The position numbers were made by a program, and so were the translations under genes. A stretch of 64,000 bases of DNA from a bacterium (GTDB taxonomy: Bacteria; Zhuqueibacterota; Zhuqueibacteria; Oleimicrobiales; Geothermoviventaceae), in assembly GCA_028275345.1 (NCBI GenBank), contig JAPWUV010000008.1:1-64000 (forward strand). The letters are read 5' to 3'. Below the pieces are notes generated by a model that was not told where the DNA came from, searched no databases, and saw only the letters and a program-made list of their open reading frames with translations. Positions 40,641 to 48,874 of the stretch are shown piece by piece. The stretch's first letter is position 1, and each line of letters begins with the position of its first letter.

Positions 40641-42017
40641 TTGAAGCGATGGCTGGGGCGCATCGTGGCGGCGGCTGTTCTGTTCGCGCTCGCCGTGACT
40701 GCGGTTTCGATACGCGCCGTGGATTGGACGTCACCGGACCGGGCCCATTACTCCCGTAGAACCACGGAAGCCCTCCAGCAGGCCTTCCGGACCTCTGCCC
40801 GATGCGGGACGCAGCTCCTGGAGGCCGGCGTCGGGAGAGCGGGTCTGACACCGAAGGCGGGAGTCCCTCTTGCCGGATACGGCGACCGCAAAGGGCAGGG
40901 GGCCGAGGGAGTGCACGATAGCCTGTTCGTGCACGCGCTTGTGGTGCGCGGGGGGCAGTGCGTCGTGGCGTTCGTTGCGTTGGAAGCGCTCATTGTCCCT
41001 TCGGAAGTCGCGCTTCGTGTGCTGGATTCCCTCCATTTGGACCCCGGTCTCGGGGCGAGCGAGGTGTACTTTGGGGCGACGCACACGCACTCCGGCCCCG
41101 GCGGATGGGGGCGGGGACCCCTGGCTGAGGCCTTCGCCGGCGAATTCCGATCCGAAGTCGTAGACATGCTCGTCGATAGCAGCGTAGCCGCGGTTCGGAG
41201 GGCCTGGTCGGACCTGGGACCGGCGGAAGCTACGTGGGGGCAGTTTGCCGCGCGTCGCTTCACCGCCAACCGACTCGTCGGGGAAAAGGGAACGGTCGAT
41301 TCCCTTTTTTCCTTCCTCGCGTTTCGACGCGGAGGATGGTTGTTGGCCGTCCTCGGCAGTTTTGCCGCCCACGCCACGGTACTACCGGCCTCCAATCTGC
41401 AGTTTTCGGGTGACTGGCCCGGTTTCTGGAGCCGCGCTTTGGAGCTTGCCGGGGTGAGGTGCACCCTCTACGTGGCTGGCGGCGTGGGAAGCCACGCGCC
41501 TCGGAGTCCAGGAAAGGACTTTCAAGGAGCTCAAGCGCTGGGCGGGGCTTTGGCAGACAGTGTCCTCGCCAGACTCCGAGCAGCCAACTGGCGTCGAGAA
41601 GCGGTTCTGCAGGCGCTGTGGGTGCCCGTGGAGCTTGGGCCGATGCAGCTGCGCATCTCCCAAAAGCTCAGGTTGGCTTCGTGGTTGACCCGCCGGATCA
41701 CGAATCCCGGCCCCGTCTGGCTGAATGGCGTCCGCATCGGGGATCTGGTACTGCTCAGTGCGCCGGCGGATTGGAGTGGTGAGCTGACCAACGAATTGCG
41801 AGCCACTGCCGATTCTTTGGGTTGGCAGGTGACGGTGACGAGTTTCAATGGGGGATACATCGGGTATGTGGTGCCGGACCGCTATTATCCCCTTCGCACC
41901 TACGAGACGCGCTTGATGTCCTTCTACGGGCCACACACGGCCAGCTACTTCATGGGCTTGTATCGCAAGATGCTTTACGGCCTTGCGGCGAACCGGCAAG
42001 GCCAGGGTGAGGGCTGA
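40641..42017 (+). CDS. Neutral/alkaline ceramidase-like exported protein
   Basis: TTG 40641 follows 'gggaggtaag', a good ribosome-binding site. An uncleaved or cleaved signal (RIVAAAVLFALAVTAVSI) precedes the neutral/alkaline non-lysosomal ceramidase N-terminal-type domain: 'EAGVGRAGLTPKAGVPLAGYGDRKGQG', 'VEALIVPSEV...' and the zinc-binding 'VYFGATHTHSGPGGWGRGPL', then 'GSFAAHATVLP' with another His. The expected catalytic-serine loop (GD-x-S-P-N in the ceramidase I remember) reads 'GGVGSHAPRSPG', so the catalytic residue is uncertain. The C-terminal domain of true ceramidases is absent. Related proteins of this size are widespread with unknown amide substrates. Confidence 0.8.
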   Translation: MKRWLGRIVAAAVLFALAVTAVSIRAVDWTSPDRAHYSRRTTEALQQAFRTSARCGTQLLEAGVGRAGLTPKAGVPLAGYGDRKGQGAEGVHDSLFVHALVVRGGQCVVAFVALEALIVPSEVALRVLDSLHLDPGLGASEVYFGATHTHSGPGGWGRGPLAEAFAGEFRSEVVDMLVDSSVAAVRRAWSDLGPAEATWGQFAARRFTANRLVGEKGTVDSLFSFLAFRRGGWLLAVLGSFAAHATVLPASNLQFSGDWPGFWSRALELAGVRCTLYVAGGVGSHAPRSPGKDFQGAQALGGALADSVLARLRAANWRREAVLQALWVPVELGPMQLRISQKLRLASWLTRRITNPGPVWLNGVRIGDLVLLSAPADWSGELTNELRATADSLGWQVTVTSFNGGYIGYVVPDRYYPLRTYETRLMSFYGPHTASYFMGLYRKMLYGLAANRQGQGEG

Positions 42018-42053
42018 TTCCGTCGGGTAGGTGAGAAACGAAGAGGAGGTGCC

Positions 42054-43391
42054 ATGAAGATGATTACACGGCGTCAGTTCGCCAAGCGGATGGCTGGGGC
42101 TGCTGCCGCGGTTGCGGCCTTCGGGGGCGTGCAGGCTGAGGCTGTCCAGAAGAAGAAAGCCGGAGCCAATGAGCGCCTCGGTGTGGCCCTCATTGGCAGC
42201 GGCGGCCGAGGTCGGAGCCTGTTGGACGATTTCATGCGCACCGGACAGGTGGACATCGTCGCCATCGCCGATGTGGATGACGAGATGCTGGAGAAGGGCC
42301 TGAACAAGGTGGAGAGCGTCCAGGGGAAGCGGCCGACGGGTTACCGGGATTTCCGGAAGATCCTGGATCGAAAGGACGTGGATGCGGTGATCGTTGCTAC
42401 CCCGGACCATTGGCATGCCCTCCCGACGATCTACGCCTGCCAGGCCGGGAAGGATGTGTACGTGGAAAAACCCCTGGCCAAGACGATCCAGGAGGGGCGA
42501 GCGATGGTGAATGCGGCTCGCCGCTACAACCGGATCGTGCAGGTGGGCACGCAGCAGCGGAGCGCGGAACATTTTCGGAAGGCCGTGGAGTACGTGCAGT
42601 CCGGCAAGCTCGGCAAGATCCGGATGGTCCGCGCCTGGGCCTACTTGGATTGGAAAGGCGGCTTGGGGAATCCTCCCGACGGTACGCCGCCCGCTACCGT
42701 CGACTACGATTTCTGGCTCGGCCCTGCCCCGAAGCGCCCATTCAATCCCGCGCGATTCCACTTCACCTTCCGCTGGTTCTGGGATTACTCCGGCGGCCTG
42801 ATGACCGATTGGGGCGCGCACATGGTGGACATCGCCATGTGGGCCATGGGGGAAGATCCGCTAGGGGCCATGGCCATCGGAGGCAAGTACGGCTACCCGG
42901 ATGACATCATGGAGACGCCCGACACCCAGCAATCCATCATCGAATTCCCCTCCTTCTCGCTGCTTTGGGAGCATATGATCGGATGCGGCATCGGGCCTTG
43001 GCAGCGCGAGCACGGTGTGGAGTTCCACGGGGTGAACGGCATCCTCGTCGTGGATCGAGGCGGTTGGGAGGTCTACGCCGAAACCGACAAGATCGACCGG
43101 CCGGATCGCATCTACAAGATGATGCCAGTGCCGCGGCAATCCGGATCGAGCGACTACAGCTACACCCACGTTCAGAATTTCGTCGATGCCGTCAAGAGCC
43201 GGCAGAAGCCCGTGGCGGACGTTGAGATCGGGCACAAGTCGGTGATCGCTTGTCACCTGGCCAACATTGCCGTGCGTCTCAGGCGGTACGTGCGCTGGGA
43301 CCCCATCAAAGAGGAGGTCGTCGGCGACCCCGAGGCTCAGAGGCTCGTCATCGCCGAGTACCGGAAGCCATGGGAACTCCCGAAGATCTGA
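42054..43391 (+). CDS. Tat-exported Gfo/Idh/MocA-family oxidoreductase (second copy type)
   Basis: ATG 42054 follows 'aagaggaggtgcc'. The N-terminus carries a twin-arginine motif (ITRRQFAKRMAGAAAAVAAFGG). The Rossmann motif is 'GVALIGSGGRGRSLL'; then 'DAVIVATPDHWHALPTIYACQAGKDVYVEKPLAKTI' with the conserved EKP, and the C-terminal 'WFWDYSGGLMTDWGAHMVDIAMWAMG' with the candidate catalytic His. At 445 residues it is close to the paralogue at 18935, though the sequences differ clearly, so an old duplication or separate acquisition is likely. Substrate unknown; a sugar or inositol derivative is most likely. It follows the ceramidase-like gene by 36 bases. Confidence 0.92.
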   Translation: MKMITRRQFAKRMAGAAAAVAAFGGVQAEAVQKKKAGANERLGVALIGSGGRGRSLLDDFMRTGQVDIVAIADVDDEMLEKGLNKVESVQGKRPTGYRDFRKILDRKDVDAVIVATPDHWHALPTIYACQAGKDVYVEKPLAKTIQEGRAMVNAARRYNRIVQVGTQQRSAEHFRKAVEYVQSGKLGKIRMVRAWAYLDWKGGLGNPPDGTPPATVDYDFWLGPAPKRPFNPARFHFTFRWFWDYSGGLMTDWGAHMVDIAMWAMGEDPLGAMAIGGKYGYPDDIMETPDTQQSIIEFPSFSLLWEHMIGCGIGPWQREHGVEFHGVNGILVVDRGGWEVYAETDKIDRPDRIYKMMPVPRQSGSSDYSYTHVQNFVDAVKSRQKPVADVEIGHKSVIACHLANIAVRLRRYVRWDPIKEEVVGDPEAQRLVIAEYRKPWELPKI

Positions 43392-43560
43392 TGCGGGTGC
43401 CTCGAGCTTCCAAGGAATGATGGCCGCGAAAGCGTGTCCTTTGCGCTGACGGACCAGCCTGCGGGCATCTGAGGGAAAGGCTGATTCTGAGGGCGGCAGA
43501 GGCTTCGGGGAGGGAGAAGACGCAGACGGGGCTTCTCCCCGCTTCCCCCGGCTTTTGGAA

Positions 43561-43597
43561 GGAGCCGCTACGCCGGTAGGCAGCGCGTAGCGGCTCC
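43561..43597 (+). terminator. Long perfect hairpin, possible terminator after the oxidoreductase gene
   Basis: A perfect 13-bp stem (43561-43573 with 43585-43597) and an 11-base loop lie about 170 bases after the oxidoreductase stop and 90 before the next gene. The only T-rich trace downstream is 'atctt', so it may be a weak terminator or a processing element. Confidence 0.5.
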
Positions 43598-43688
43598 ATC
43601 TTGCGAACTGGCCGACTCAGATTCCAACATGTCGATTCGGGATCAGAGATGAGAACCGGCCGCGTGGCTGCGACGGCTGAGTGAGCTC

Positions 43689-44411
43689 GTGCCAATGGCG
43701 CGACAAGCGGCTCTCATCACCGGTGGCGCGAAGCGGATCGGTAGCGCGATCGCCGTTGCCCTGGCTCGCGAGGGCTTCGATATTGCCTTGCACTACCGGA
43801 GCTCTTCGGCGGAGGCCGAAAGTCTCAAACGGGAACTTGAAGAGCTCGGCGTCGAATGCGAGCTGTTCCAGGCGGACTTCGAGGCGGACTTCGACGCCCT
43901 CGCTCTGATGGAGCGCGTGAAGCGCAGGTTCGCAGGCCTTGCCGTCCTGGTGAACAATGTCTCGGTGTTCGAGCCCGGGAAGCTTTTGGAGACGGATCCC
44001 AGCCTCTTCGACCGGGTGTTCCGGGTGAATCTGCGAGCCCCTTTCTTCCTCACGCGGGCCTTCGCCCTGCGCTGCGAGTCCGGGTTGGTGGTGAATATCC
44101 TGGATGCTCGGGTGGCCAGCAATCCCATTGAACACTTCGCCTACACCCTGTCCAAGAAGGCTCTGCGGGACTTCACGCAGATGGCAGCGCTCGAGCTCTC
44201 CCCTCGGATCCGTGTGAATGCCGTTTGTCCAGGGGTGATCTTGGCTCCGCGCGGCGCGGGTCCGGAGTACTTGGAGCGGAGGGCAAAGGCAATCCCCGCG
44301 GGCCGGCACGGGGATCCGGAGGACGTCGCCCGGGCGGTGGTGTTTTTCGTGCAGAATCCCTTCGTCACGGGACAAGAGATCTTCGTAGATGGGGGAGAGC
44401 ACCTGCTCTGA
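43689..44411 (+). CDS. Pteridine-reductase/FolM-like SDR
   Basis: The 240-residue SDR carries the pteridine-reductase variant of the glycine loop (TGGAKRIG, i.e. TGxxxRxG) rather than the usual TGxxxGIG. It also has 'LVNNVSVF', and 'VVNILDARVASNPIEHFAYTLSKKALRDF', where the Asp and Tyr-x-x-x-Lys match the PTR1/FolM active site. 'IFVDGGEHLL' ends it. It would reduce dihydromonapterin or a dihydropteridine using NADPH. Directly downstream lie folB and folK, supporting a pterin or folate role. The start at ATG 43689 has 'gtgagctcg' upstream, a weak ribosome-binding site. Length is usual. Confidence 0.82.
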   Translation: MPMARQAALITGGAKRIGSAIAVALAREGFDIALHYRSSSAEAESLKRELEELGVECELFQADFEADFDALALMERVKRRFAGLAVLVNNVSVFEPGKLLETDPSLFDRVFRVNLRAPFFLTRAFALRCESGLVVNILDARVASNPIEHFAYTLSKKALRDFTQMAALELSPRIRVNAVCPGVILAPRGAGPEYLERRAKAIPAGRHGDPEDVARAVVFFVQNPFVTGQEIFVDGGEHLL

Positions 44412-44420
44412 GGAGGCGGA

Positions 44421-44774
44421 ATGTTGATTCGCATCAAGAATCTGCGGCTCCGGACCATCATTGGGGTGGAGGACTGGGAGAGGCGCGACAAGCAGGACGT
44501 GGTGGTGAATGCGGAGATCGAAGTCGATGCGTCTCGAGCCGCGGAGAGCGATGACTTGACGAAGACCGTCGACTACAAGACCATCACCAAGGACATCATC
44601 CGTGCGGTGGAGGGCTCGGACTTCCGCCTGCTGGAGACGCTTGCTCAACACGTACTCAAAATCATCCTGCAGCACGAAGGGGTACTGGCAGCTCGCGTGG
44701 AGGTGGACAAGCCACACGCCCTCCGCTTTGCCGATTCCGTGTCCGTATTCTGCTGGGGGAGGAAGACGGAATGA
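44421..44774 (+). CDS. folB: Dihydroneopterin aldolase (FolB)
   Basis: Starts 9 bases after the upstream SDR with 'gaggaggcgga' in front. The 117-residue protein matches FolB: 'IRIKNLRLRTIIGVEDWERRDKQDVVVNAEIEVD', 'DDLTKTVDYKTITKDII' (catalytic-site Tyr and Lys) and 'FRLLETLAQHVLKIIL' with the catalytic Glu. It converts 7,8-dihydroneopterin to 6-hydroxymethyl-dihydropterin plus glycolaldehyde. The ATGA overlap with folK (44771-44774) indicates translational coupling. A FolX-type epimerase (dihydroneopterin triphosphate 2'-epimerase) cannot be excluded, because the upstream gene is FolM-like. Confidence 0.88.
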   Translation: MLIRIKNLRLRTIIGVEDWERRDKQDVVVNAEIEVDASRAAESDDLTKTVDYKTITKDIIRAVEGSDFRLLETLAQHVLKIILQHEGVLAARVEVDKPHALRFADSVSVFCWGRKTE

Positions 44775-45154
44775 ACCGCGCGGTCATCAGTGTGGGGTCC
44801 AACATTGAGCCCGAAAAGCACGTGCGCTGGGCACGGCAACGCATCGCCGAGGAGTTGAAGCTGGTGGCCGAATCCGAGTTTGTGGAGACAGAACCCATCG
44901 GCAGGCCCGACCAACCCAACTTTCTGAACGGCGCTTTCCTCGTCGAGACCTCGCGGAGTCGGGATGAGCTGGAAGCCTGGCTCAAGTCCTTGGAACAGGA
45001 GCTGGGGCGCGTCAAGCAGGCCGACAAGTACGGGCCGCGCACCATCGATCTGGACCTCGTAGTCTGGAACGATGCCGTGGTGCATCCCGATGTGTATGAG
45101 AGGGAATTCCTCCGGAAAGCCGTGCGACAACTGCTCCCGCACCTGGAATTGTGA
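44771..45154 (+). CDS. folK: 6-hydroxymethyl-dihydropterin pyrophosphokinase (FolK)
   Basis: ATG 44771 overlaps the folB stop. The 127-residue protein starts 'NRAVISVGSNIEPEKHVRWA' and has the hallmark 'YGPRTIDLDLVVWND' (HPPK signature, Mg-binding DLDL) and 'FVETEPIGRPDQPNFLNGAFLVET'. It is shorter than the ~160-residue E. coli enzyme, mainly from a shorter C-terminus. It transfers pyrophosphate from ATP to 6-hydroxymethyl-dihydropterin in folate synthesis. Sitting in the same operon as FolB and a FolM-like reductase makes the folate role firm. Confidence 0.92.
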   Translation: MNRAVISVGSNIEPEKHVRWARQRIAEELKLVAESEFVETEPIGRPDQPNFLNGAFLVETSRSRDELEAWLKSLEQELGRVKQADKYGPRTIDLDLVVWNDAVVHPDVYEREFLRKAVRQLLPHLEL

Positions 45155-45172
45155 CGGAGTGGAGGTTGCCTC

Positions 45173-45949
45173 GTGAAGGAGATGGGGATTTCGGGAAAAG
45201 TAGCCATCGTGACGGGGGCCAGCAGCGGAATCGGCCGGGCCACGGCGTTGGCTTTCGGACGGGAGGGAGCCAAGGTGGGTCTCGTGGCTCGCAGCGAGGA
45301 GAGGCTGCGCGAAGTGGCTCGGCAATTCGCGGAGCTCCCGGGACAAGCGCTGGTCCTCCCGGCCGATGTCACCGTTCCGGCGGACTGTGAGCGGGTTGTG
45401 CGCACCGTCGTGGAGGCGTGGGGCGGGATCGACATCCTGGTAAACGCCGCCGGAATCATCGCAAACGGTACCATCGAAAACACGTCCCTCGAGGAATGGG
45501 ACCGGATGTTCGCCATCAATGTGCGCGCCGCGTTCTACTTGATGCACCTTTGTGCGCCCTACTTGATCGAGCGCAAGGGAAACGTGGTGAATGTCTCCAG
45601 CGTGACGGGCCTCCGAGCTTTCCCGAACGTCTTGGCCTATTGTGCCAGTAAGGCTGCCGTGGATCACCTGACTCGGTGTGCGGCACTGGAGCTAGCTCCG
45701 AAAGGCGTGCGCGTCAACGCGGTGAATCCCGGGGTGGTCGTCACGGAATTGCATCGGCGAGGTGGCATGGATGAGAAGGCGTACGCCGAATTCCTCGAAA
45801 GGAGCAAGACCACCCATCCGCTAGGACGGGTGGGAAGACCAGAAGAAGTGGCCGAGCTCATCCTGTTCCTCGCCTCGCCACACGCGGACTGGATCACGGG
45901 CGACACCATCAGCATCGACGGCGGGCGCGCGCAGACATGCCTACGATGA
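45173..45949 (+). CDS. Classical SDR oxidoreductase
   Basis: GTG 45173 follows 'gtggaggttgc'. The 258-residue protein has all classical SDR motifs: 'AIVTGASSGIGRAT', 'ILVNAAGIIANG', 'VVNVSSVTGLRAFPNVLAYCASKAAVD' (Ser, Tyr-x-x-x-Lys) and 'VRVNAVNPGVVVTELH' followed by 'GDTISIDGGRA'. NAD(P)-dependent oxidation or reduction of a hydroxyl group is expected; the substrate is not readable. It is 18 bases after folK and so probably co-transcribed, but a link to folate is unlikely. It precedes the GH38 gene by 114 bases. Confidence 0.9.
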   Translation: MKEMGISGKVAIVTGASSGIGRATALAFGREGAKVGLVARSEERLREVARQFAELPGQALVLPADVTVPADCERVVRTVVEAWGGIDILVNAAGIIANGTIENTSLEEWDRMFAINVRAAFYLMHLCAPYLIERKGNVVNVSSVTGLRAFPNVLAYCASKAAVDHLTRCAALELAPKGVRVNAVNPGVVVTELHRRGGMDEKAYAEFLERSKTTHPLGRVGRPEEVAELILFLASPHADWITGDTISIDGGRAQTCLR

Positions 45950-46063
45950 ATGGCGAATGCCGCTCACCCTGTGAAAGTCAAGCGCGGGGAAAGCAACGCC
46001 CGAGGGACGAGCACGGAGTCGGCAGAATAGCAGGTGAACCAACGGACCGGGCTGGAGGTGCAA

Positions 46064-48832
46064 ATGAAGCGTTCCCACCCTGAGATCGCCTTCGTCGTGT
46101 CGGAGACCCATTGGGACCGGGAGTGGTATCATCCGTTTCAGGAGTTCCGTTTTCATCTCGTCAACTTGGTGAGGAAACTCATCCGCATCCTTCAGGATAG
46201 GCCCGACTATCGATCGTTCGTCTTCGATGGTCAAAGTGTGGTGATCCCGGATGTGCTGGAGCTTGCACCGGAGTTAGAGGAGCCGCTCCGGAAGCTTGCC
46301 ACCTCCGGCCGCATCCGCTTCGGCCCGTGGTACGTGCTTCCCGACGAATTCCTCGTCTCCGCCGAGTCTTTGGTCCGAAATCTTCACCACGGGCAGCGGA
46401 TCGCGTCCCGCTTCGGCGGGGCGATGAAAGTCGGGTACGTGCCGGACGGTTTCGGACATCCGGCTCAGCTCCCGCAAATCTTCGCCGGTTTTGGCATCCG
46501 ACGCGCGATCCTTTGGCGCGGAATGGGCGAAGAAGCCGAGGATCTCGGCTCCGAGTTCTGGTGGGAGGCCCTCGACGGGACCAAAGTGCTCACCATCTGG
46601 TTGCCCCAGGGCTACGGCAATTTCGGGAATCTGGGGTTCCCGAGGAGCTGGGGCGACATGCGGGGTTTCCGGCCGTCCGTGGAGGAGGCAGAGAAGAGGC
46701 TGGCAGAACGCCTCCCAGGGCTGCAGAAGTACGGAAGATCCGGCGTCTACCTGTTCATGAATGGGCTGGATCACTTGCCCCCTCAGCCTGAGCTCCCCGA
46801 TCTGCTCTGGGAGCTTCAACAGCGGCATCCCGAGCTCTTGCTTCGACATGGCACCTTCGAGGAAGCCTTCGAAGCGATCGAAGCCCGCCTCAGCTCGCTC
46901 GCGCCGTTGAAGGTCTACCAAGGCGAATTCACCTCGGGGAAATACGCGGTCATCCTCCAGGGGGTCTACTCGTCGCGTGTGTACTTGAAGCAGGCGAGCT
47001 TCGAACTGGAGACGCAGCTTGTCCACTACGTGGAGCCATTCGTGGCCCTCGGTCTTGCGCTTGGCGGCGAGGCCACCTGGCTCAATTGCGTCGATTACGC
47101 CTGGCGCGAGCTCATGAAGAACCACCCCCACGACGACATCTGCGGCTGCAGCGTGGATCCTGTGCACCGCAACAACGAGCACATCTACGAGCAGGTTCGG
47201 CAAGTCGCGCACAAGCTGGAACGAGAGGTCCTGCGGTTCCTGGGCTGGAGAGTCGGGCTCGCCCGGAAGGAAGGGGCGCCTTTCATTGTGTGGAACACGG
47301 CGCAGTTCCCGCGCGGGGAATGGACCGAAGCGGAGCTGTGGTTTGACGGCAGCGATACGACGCCGGACTCCTTCCGGCTGGAGCTGGCAGACGGGACGGA
47401 GGTGCCGTACATCCATCTCGCGGAACGCGTCGAGCAGGGGGTCGACTACCTCACACCGTACCGGAAGCGGGTGGTGCGAGCGCTGATCCAGCTTCCGTTT
47501 GTGCCATCCGTGGGATGGCAGACCGTCTACGCCGTCCCGGGAAAGCCGTCCCGGCCGAAGCCGACGGTCCTCGTCGACCCCGTTTCCCGCCGCGTGGAGA
47601 ACGAATTTCTGACTCTCACCGTGCATCCGGACGGCACTTTCGATGTGCTGGACAAGTCCACCGGAAACCGCTTCGAGGGGCTGCATTGGTTCGAGGACAC
47701 CGAGGACGTCGGGGACGAGTACGACTACTCGCCCGCTCGCACTTCCCTCACCTTGGACTCTCGCGGGGCCGATGCCCGGATCGAAATGGTGCCGCTCGGC
47801 GGCGTGGCTGCAGAGGTCCGGATCCGGCGGCGCTGGGAGCTCCCGGCCCGATTCGATCGGGAGAAGGGCAGGCGTTCGGACGAAAAGGTTCCCGTGGACC
47901 TCGACGTCGCCTTGCGGGTTGCGCAGGGAAGCCCGCGCATCGAGGTAAGGACCAAAGTGGACAACCGGGCCGAAGATCACCGTCTTCGGATTCACTTCCC
48001 CACCGGCGTAAGGGCGGAGTTCGCCGATGTGGATGAACATTTTGCCATTTTGAGGCGGCGCATTGGGCCTCCCGCGGAAAAGGACCCAGTTCAGCCGGCC
48101 CCGCCGACCAAGCATTTCCAGCGATTCGTATCTCTGGGTCGGGGCGGACGGGGACTGGCCGTGGCAGCACGAGGGCTCCACGAATACGAGGTACTCGACA
48201 ATGGGGATCTGGCCATCACCCTGTTTCGAAGCGTAGGGTGGCTATCCCGGGATGATCTTCTGACCCGAAGGGGCCATGCCGGCTACGGTTTCCCCACGCC
48301 GGAAGCCCAATGCTTGCGTCGGATGTGCTTCGAGTACGCGCTCCTTCCCCATGCCGGAGACGTACGCCAAGAGGAAGTTCGGAATCAGCTTCTGGCTTTT
48401 CTCCTCCCTGTGCGAGTGGCGCGTGCGGATTGGAAGCCGTCGCTCGGGATCGATCTTCCGGCGGAGGAACGTCCGGTTCCGCAGGAGCCGGTCTTTGAAC
48501 GAATCGCCGCCTTGCCCGAGCGCGGGAGCCTGGTGGAAATCGAAGGAGAGGGGGTTGTGTTGAGCAGCCTGAAATGGGCGTGGAGGGGAACGGGTTTTGT
48601 GGTGCGGGTGTACTCGGTGGATCGGCTGGCCAGAGAGGTCACGATGCGCTGGCTCTGGCCCATCCGCCGTGCCTTGGAAGTCAATCTGAACGAGGAATAT
48701 CTCGGCAGGGTGGAATGCCGGGAGAATAGCTTCCGTTTCCTGCTGCGGCCGGGGCAGATTCGCACGTTCCTAGTCGTTCCGGAGGTCGAGCGCCTACCCC
48801 ACGGCGGGTGGGCTGGGTGTTGTTGTCCATGA
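46064..48832 (+). CDS. Glycoside hydrolase family 38 alpha-mannosidase
   Basis: I start at ATG 46064, which has 'tggaggtgcaa' just upstream; GTG 46034 is a possible earlier start. The 922-residue protein has GH38 marks: 'FVVSETHWDREWYHPFQEFR' (zinc-binding His and Asp), 'GYVPDGFGHPAQLPQIFAGFGI' (catalytic nucleophile Asp), 'DICGCSVDPVHRNNEHIYEQ' after 'KNHPHDD' (further zinc His) and the C-terminal beta domains. It would release alpha-mannose from mannosides, glycans or glycosylglycerates. No signal peptide is visible, so it acts in the cytoplasm on imported oligosaccharides or glycosides. It is followed by a fucose-isomerase-like gene after 42 bases. Confidence 0.93.
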   Translation: MKRSHPEIAFVVSETHWDREWYHPFQEFRFHLVNLVRKLIRILQDRPDYRSFVFDGQSVVIPDVLELAPELEEPLRKLATSGRIRFGPWYVLPDEFLVSAESLVRNLHHGQRIASRFGGAMKVGYVPDGFGHPAQLPQIFAGFGIRRAILWRGMGEEAEDLGSEFWWEALDGTKVLTIWLPQGYGNFGNLGFPRSWGDMRGFRPSVEEAEKRLAERLPGLQKYGRSGVYLFMNGLDHLPPQPELPDLLWELQQRHPELLLRHGTFEEAFEAIEARLSSLAPLKVYQGEFTSGKYAVILQGVYSSRVYLKQASFELETQLVHYVEPFVALGLALGGEATWLNCVDYAWRELMKNHPHDDICGCSVDPVHRNNEHIYEQVRQVAHKLEREVLRFLGWRVGLARKEGAPFIVWNTAQFPRGEWTEAELWFDGSDTTPDSFRLELADGTEVPYIHLAERVEQGVDYLTPYRKRVVRALIQLPFVPSVGWQTVYAVPGKPSRPKPTVLVDPVSRRVENEFLTLTVHPDGTFDVLDKSTGNRFEGLHWFEDTEDVGDEYDYSPARTSLTLDSRGADARIEMVPLGGVAAEVRIRRRWELPARFDREKGRRSDEKVPVDLDVALRVAQGSPRIEVRTKVDNRAEDHRLRIHFPTGVRAEFADVDEHFAILRRRIGPPAEKDPVQPAPPTKHFQRFVSLGRGGRGLAVAARGLHEYEVLDNGDLAITLFRSVGWLSRDDLLTRRGHAGYGFPTPEAQCLRRMCFEYALLPHAGDVRQEEVRNQLLAFLLPVRVARADWKPSLGIDLPAEERPVPQEPVFERIAALPERGSLVEIEGEGVVLSSLKWAWRGTGFVVRVYSVDRLAREVTMRWLWPIRRALEVNLNEEYLGRVECRENSFRFLLRPGQIRTFLVVPEVERLPHGGWAGCCCP

Positions 48833-48874
48833 GCGTTGGAGACCCTGGACGAAGGGCAACAGGAGGAGGCGGTC

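Noticed and set aside
46274-48181. Long antisense frame opposite the GH38 gene (635 codons)
   Set aside because: GH38 motifs on the plus strand are unambiguous; the antisense product has no domain and no start signal.
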